Below, piece by piece: positions 59,561-64,000 of a DNA stretch of 64,000 nucleotides. Below the pieces are notes generated by a model. That model saw only the letters and a list, made by a program, of their open reading frames with translations, did no database searches and was not told where the DNA came from. The number at the start of each line of letters is the position of its first letter. Positions within the stretch are counted from its first letter, which is position 1. Made by a program: the position numbers and the translations under genes. The DNA lies in contig CM022678.1 of the NCBI GenBank assembly GCA_012295275.1, positions 13,524,259 through 13,588,258 on the forward strand, read 5' to 3'. The DNA is from Chrysomallon squamiferum (Eukaryota > Mollusca > Gastropoda > Neomphalida > Peltospiridae).

Positions 59561-62194
59561 ATTACTGTTACTGCTACAGCTACCACTATTATTAATGCTA
59601 GAGCTGCTGCTTACTAATGCTATTGATACTGCTACCAATACTACTACAATAGTACCATTTACTAATAGAACATTACAATTTTCAGTTATGGCTACTACTT
59701 ACTATTATTATTACTATTACTTCTATGACTACTTCTTACTAATATTCTATTATTACAGTTATTATTACTTCTATTGCTACTATTTACTAATACTATAATT
59801 ACTTCTCTAACTCCTTCATTTTAATACCGAATATGACACAGCCATTTGTCTTGACAGTTATTTTTTCTTTTCAAATTGTGATTTGATAAAGAAAGGGGAA
59901 TAAAAGATAATAAAAAAAAAATTAATTCCATTTAATATGAACATCATGTATGTGATATTATCACATGTATAAATAATTTTATTTATATCTATTTTATATC
60001 TCCATATTTCTGTAATAGCATTTCTATTATGTAGACTAATAATAATAATAATAATAGTAACTGTCAGTTCAAATAACAAAACGTTTTTAAAAACAACACC
60101 AAAAAAACATTATATACAAGATTTATAGGAATTATTTTTTATACCTCCAGAAACATGGCTGCCTGGGTTGTCTGATGTTTCCCACGGAAACCTACATCTC
60201 TGTCCAGGTCAAACACAGGACACTGCAAACAAATTCAATAATTTTTCCTTCCATAAAATATATTTTTTATTTTAATGTGATTACCATTTGTGTGTGTGTG
60301 TGTGTGTGTGCAAATATACATTTCTATTTATTATGAAATACATTTACATTAATTTATGCCTGTACATGTGTGCTGGTGTGTGGGGGGGTTGTGTTTGTGC
60401 TTCTTCTCAGAAACATATTTATGGAAATGTCAGATACCCATCAGTTTTCTGATTTATAATAATAAAAACAAGTTAATTAATACACTTCACCTATTTTGTT
60501 CATTATTGTAAAATAATATTTAAAACAAACCTGAATATTTTGAACTGACATGTCCATACAAAGCTTACTGGATGAATTCACTTTCAAGTGAACTGATGAC
60601 ACACCTTTTGGAAAGGTGTACATGAAGTACCAAGGTTTTATATTCACAGTTTTTGATTCCTCATCACTGAAACATTCAATTATATTTATTAGAAATAACA
60701 GAGCCCTGTGTATTTGAAAGAATGGTGAATATTAAACAGAAATTTATAAACAGCTGTTAAAATTGGTAACGTTATTAAATGTTTCTGAAACACAGAAAAA
60801 TAGTAGTATGTATCTGAAAAATAATGTATCTGAAAAATATTTGTCAAATTAAATCAAGTACAGAGTTAACCAGATAAGAAATCTCAGTATTAATAACTGT
60901 AGAGCATCAAACTTGTCTGAAATGTAAAAATATGCACTAATAGTGTCCAAGAAAGTGAGAATTCAGTGTACACATATTTTATATATTGTAAAGAAATAAA
61001 TAAACTTTAAAAAAAAAGAGGAAATCATGAAAGTTAAGTGTTATTTTGAGCCATGGTTGACAGTTCTACATAAACTGACTGCTCCTTTCTCATTTTCTTT
61101 CTTTCTTCTGGATTCATTGGGCAAAGAGTTCAATTTACAAAATTGTAAGGATATTGGAAATTAAAACAAATTGTTATAATTTATTTATCAACCCAAAAAT
61201 AACATCACTGAACTGATTTACAAAACAACCAAATAAACAAACAGAAAAAGAAAGAAACTTAGAACAATGAAAGACACATTCACTGAACTGAAAAACAGCT
61301 GCTGCAGACTATATAAATTGTTGTCAGCCATTAATGAAGAAGCATAAAATGATAGCAAATAAAAATGTGCCTGTTATGATTTCATTTCATGTAATTCTTG
61401 TTATTTTCTGTTTTATCATCCAGATATCAATTACAACATTTGTATTATTAAAAATATTGCTGATGTCAAAACACAAACGTGTGTCAGGCAAACAATGTAA
61501 ACAATGTAAACAATGTAACAAATCATAGTTGTTATCTTATTTCTATCAACTTGGCCTTTTATTTAATTTTCTTTTTGATTTTTTGTTTAAGTAAAAGAAA
61601 TAATGAACAAATAAAGAATTTTGTACCTTCTTAAGAGACTATTATTTTATTCTTTTACTTTGTTATTACTGAAATCCGAATTGAAACACAGTAGGTTTGT
61701 TATTTTTGTCCTTTGTTTTAAATTTTCCAGGTTTATATTCTGAATAATAGGAAACTGTTGTGATTTTGCAAATTAGAATAGTTTGAGTTTCAGCTCATGA
61801 ATATCATGAAAATAAAATATATAAAAAAATAAATCTTTTATAAATATATAGCCACAGATAACCAGTCCAGTAACATACATAATAAGTGCTATATAAGACA
61901 CATGTTCAGTATTAATAATGTATAATAAGGGTTTATATTTTGTTAAGAAAAATTATACCAGAAAAATAATTAAAATAACATAAATAACAATATAATAATA
62001 TTAAATGAAAAAGGACAATTCTAAAGGCAGATTTGACTAAAGATGATGAAAACATACAAGTAATCTGCCACTAGAGGCACTGCCCCGTGCACGATGCCTT
62101 GCTGTTGACGTATTACAACCATTAAAGGGAAGTCATTCTGAGCAGACTCACTCTGCACAGAAACCCTAGCTGCTGTAGTCTGCAACAATAAAAT

Positions 62195-62353
62195 AATAAT
62201 AAAATAATAGTACTAGTACTAGTAGTAGTAGTAGTAGTAGTAGTAATAATAACAAAATAGTGAAACGTAAGTATATCTAGAAATGAAATTTCGATATGAA
62301 TAATCATCAGTATCTGTAAATAAAAGCATGAATTATCTGCCACAACAGTAAAC

Positions 62354-62415
<62 letters not shown>
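62195..62415. repeat. AGT and AAT triplet microsatellites in the first SIDT intron
   Basis: AGT run at about 62218-62245 and a long AAT run at about 62352-62412, with another AAT tract near 62545-62570. Confidence 0.9.
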
Positions 62416-62417
<2 letters not shown>

Positions 62418-63050
62418 CAATCAAATCTAGATAAGAAATTTCTATATGAATAATCTACATTATTTATTAGTAATAAATATCGTCTTAAACTGTTAACCAC
62501 TCATTTAAATTACAGAAAAATATTAAAAATAACAACAACAATAACAATAATAATAATAATAATAAATAAATAAATTGATTAAAATGCAAGTAGGTTGTTA
62601 TAAAAACATATTATCCCACCAATCAAATCAAATAAATATGTAAATTAATAACTAATCTAAACTTACTAAATAAAAACAAATTCAAGAATAATTAAATAGT
62701 GGGGACGTTTTATATAGTTTTTTTCTTCTTGTTACTTCAGCTTTATAACACTAGATATCAGTGACAGTGTTTTTAGTGTTGAACATAAAATCAACATGTA
62801 TTTCCTTACGCTTTTTTAAATATTTATTTATTTCGTTAATGTATATATATATATATATAATGGACGTTTCATAACAAAATACATATAATGAAGTATTCTG
62901 TTTTTATAAATACTTAAAATAGTGTAAGTTAACTAACATACCTCATTCTCAGTTTCGTTACAGTGGTAAATGAATAAGACTTGACAGCCAATGTTACCGG
63001 AGCAATTATAATTTGTACCATAAGATGCTTTGACACCAGTCGTGTTCAGA

Positions 63051-63346
63051 GCAATTCAGTCATATCTGGAAAATCTTAAAACCGAAGTGACGCCATTCAA
63101 ACACATGGCACTTTCAGATTTTTCATCTTTTAAGACATTTACAGATCCAGGAAGTGAAAGGTTTCTAACTTTCTTAAGTTTTTGTTATCCGATTCGGCTG
63201 CAGGCAGCATCCAAATAGAAATACAAATTACAATGCTACTCAGTTGCAAAAACTGTCGATAGTGTGTAACAACCATATATGTCTGTAATAGTTGGTCTTT
63301 AAGTAAATGTAACCACTTGTTTTTCGGTTGTTAATTTGTTGGGTTT

Positions 63347-63427
<81 letters not shown>

Positions 63428-64000
63428 CCTCTCTGGCTTCCGTATCACCTGTTCATGTTTCGATTCATAAGCTAAAGGAATTTAGTGCTGACAGGAAGTC
63501 AGCGCAAAGTTAATCGTTTAGTTAAACCTCTTTATTTTCGATACATTTTCCAACTGAAGTTATTCAGAATTAATTAGAAAATTAGTTAAAATGACCACAC
63601 TGTTAGGTTTCTTTGTCGTGTCATTTTATAATAAAGTGCCGACTGTAAATTTTTATCTTGAATTCCAAACTATTTTTATCTATAATAACATATAACTATA
63701 ATGTTATCCACTATAACTGAATACATAAATAAATTTCTGGGGTTTTTTTGTGGGGTTGGGGGTTTTCAGTTATTTATTTATTTATATATGATATAAATTA
63801 TAATGAATGAGTATCCAGCTAATAAACAATGATGCAAATAATAATAATAATAATAATAATATAAATAAATAAATAAATAAATAAAACATTTATTATTTAT
63901 CAGCTGTGGTTTTGCAGTAGATATTAATCCTTTCAATTAATTCATGCAAGTGAAATCTACATTCAAACCGCCGCCTTGCACTTGAAAATGCATCCGGTGT
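63051..64000. other. 5' flank of SIDT locus, no gene seen
   Basis: A pure CT tract occupies 63348-63422, and AAT/AAAT tracts about 63838-63885. The open frames here cross simple repeats. The upstream exon and signal-peptide codons of the SIDT gene should lie here or beyond the window, but I could not recognise them. Confidence 0.5.

Larger units (their letters stand above)
50949..63050 (-). pseudogene. SID-1 transmembrane family (SIDT) locus, probably decaying
   Basis: SIDT proteins are 11-helix membrane proteins with an extracellular beta-jelly-roll; they are implicated in dsRNA/lipid uptake and belong to the CREST superfamily. Recognised exons (descending): 63050-62942 (partial), 62179-62058, 60666-60531, 60222-60145, 58718-58574, 57678-57582, 57272-57229, 56581-56520, 54859-54768, 54125-54029, 52528-52405, 52307-52184, 51024-50949. 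The ectodomain exons are intact and in phase ([44 protein letters not shown]). The membrane half is damaged: a one-base frameshift near 54077, phase mismatches, a frame break in 52405-52528, about 30 residues missing after 54768, about 105 missing between 52405 and 52307, and the HDxxH segment missing before 51024. The SACYH motif reads SACYQ. It could instead be a divergent gene with exons I failed to find. Confidence 0.7.
57582..63050 (-). pseudogene. SIDT ectodomain and first membrane-helix exons
   Basis: Six exons that join with correct phases from 62942 down to 57582. The first (about 63050-62942) reads SYGTNYNCSGNIGCQVLFIY and is interrupted upstream by TGA, so the true start and signal peptide are not found. 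The second has ARVSVQSESAQNDFPLMVV, a classic SIDT strand. The third has WYFMYTFPKGVSSVHLKV. The sixth (57678-57582) has AIFAAVTAFLGFFYVIAAVI, the first membrane helix. Introns hold two minisatellites and a Tigger fragment. Confidence 0.75.

Overview
This is a eukaryotic, metazoan window. It is very AT-rich, its genes are split by GT-AG introns, and it is crowded with microsatellites (ATT, TTTA, GT/CA, GATA/GACA), minisatellites and DNA-transposon relics. Intron style and gene families (DENND3, gasdermin E-like, SID-1 transmembrane family, PDE10A-like) suit an invertebrate, probably a lophotrochozoan such as a mollusc. The species cannot be fixed from the sequence alone. Products below were assigned by reading translations against remembered family sequences; no database search was run.

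Layout. (1) 2959-22451, plus strand: a DENND3 orthologue, a DENN-domain Rab12 exchange factor with C-terminal WD40 blades. I could join 26 coding exons (1256 codons plus stop) with matching phases at every junction. One single-base frameshift lies in the central DENN exon, and a roughly 2.8-kb array of about 49 copies of a 53/59-bp unit sits in its penultimate-but-one intron. (2) 27330-29678 and 31932-34226, plus strand: two tandem, intronless, intact cyclic-nucleotide phosphodiesterase genes of PDE10A type (GAF-GAF-HD). Both have Glu where the purine-binding Gln of class I PDEs normally sits, and both carry a perfect TGACGTCA cAMP-response element about 50 bp before the first start codon. (3) 36896-41419, plus strand: a complete seven-coding-exon gasdermin E-like gene (468 aa) with a DEVD caspase-3-type site in the linker. 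(4) About 63050-50949, minus strand: a SIDT (SID-1-like) locus, recognisable over 13 exons but with frameshifts, a lost metal-ligand His and missing conserved segments; probably a decaying pseudogene.

Between genes lie two Tigger/pogo-like elements, a 705-bp TIR element rich in CGCGAATA, a Tc1/mariner 3' fragment, a possible hAT end, and an approximately 820-bp segment from downstream of the second PDE gene that recurs downstream of the gasdermin gene. Three times, in two genes, the 3' end of an exon together with its splice donor is tandemly copied into the following intron. Two of these copies stay in frame and could extend the protein.

Functionally, the PDE pair should sense and degrade cyclic nucleotides and may be under cAMP/CREB feedback. 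The gasdermin should be a caspase-activated pore former. DENND3 links to Rab12 and autophagic trafficking. No operon-like co-function is implied.
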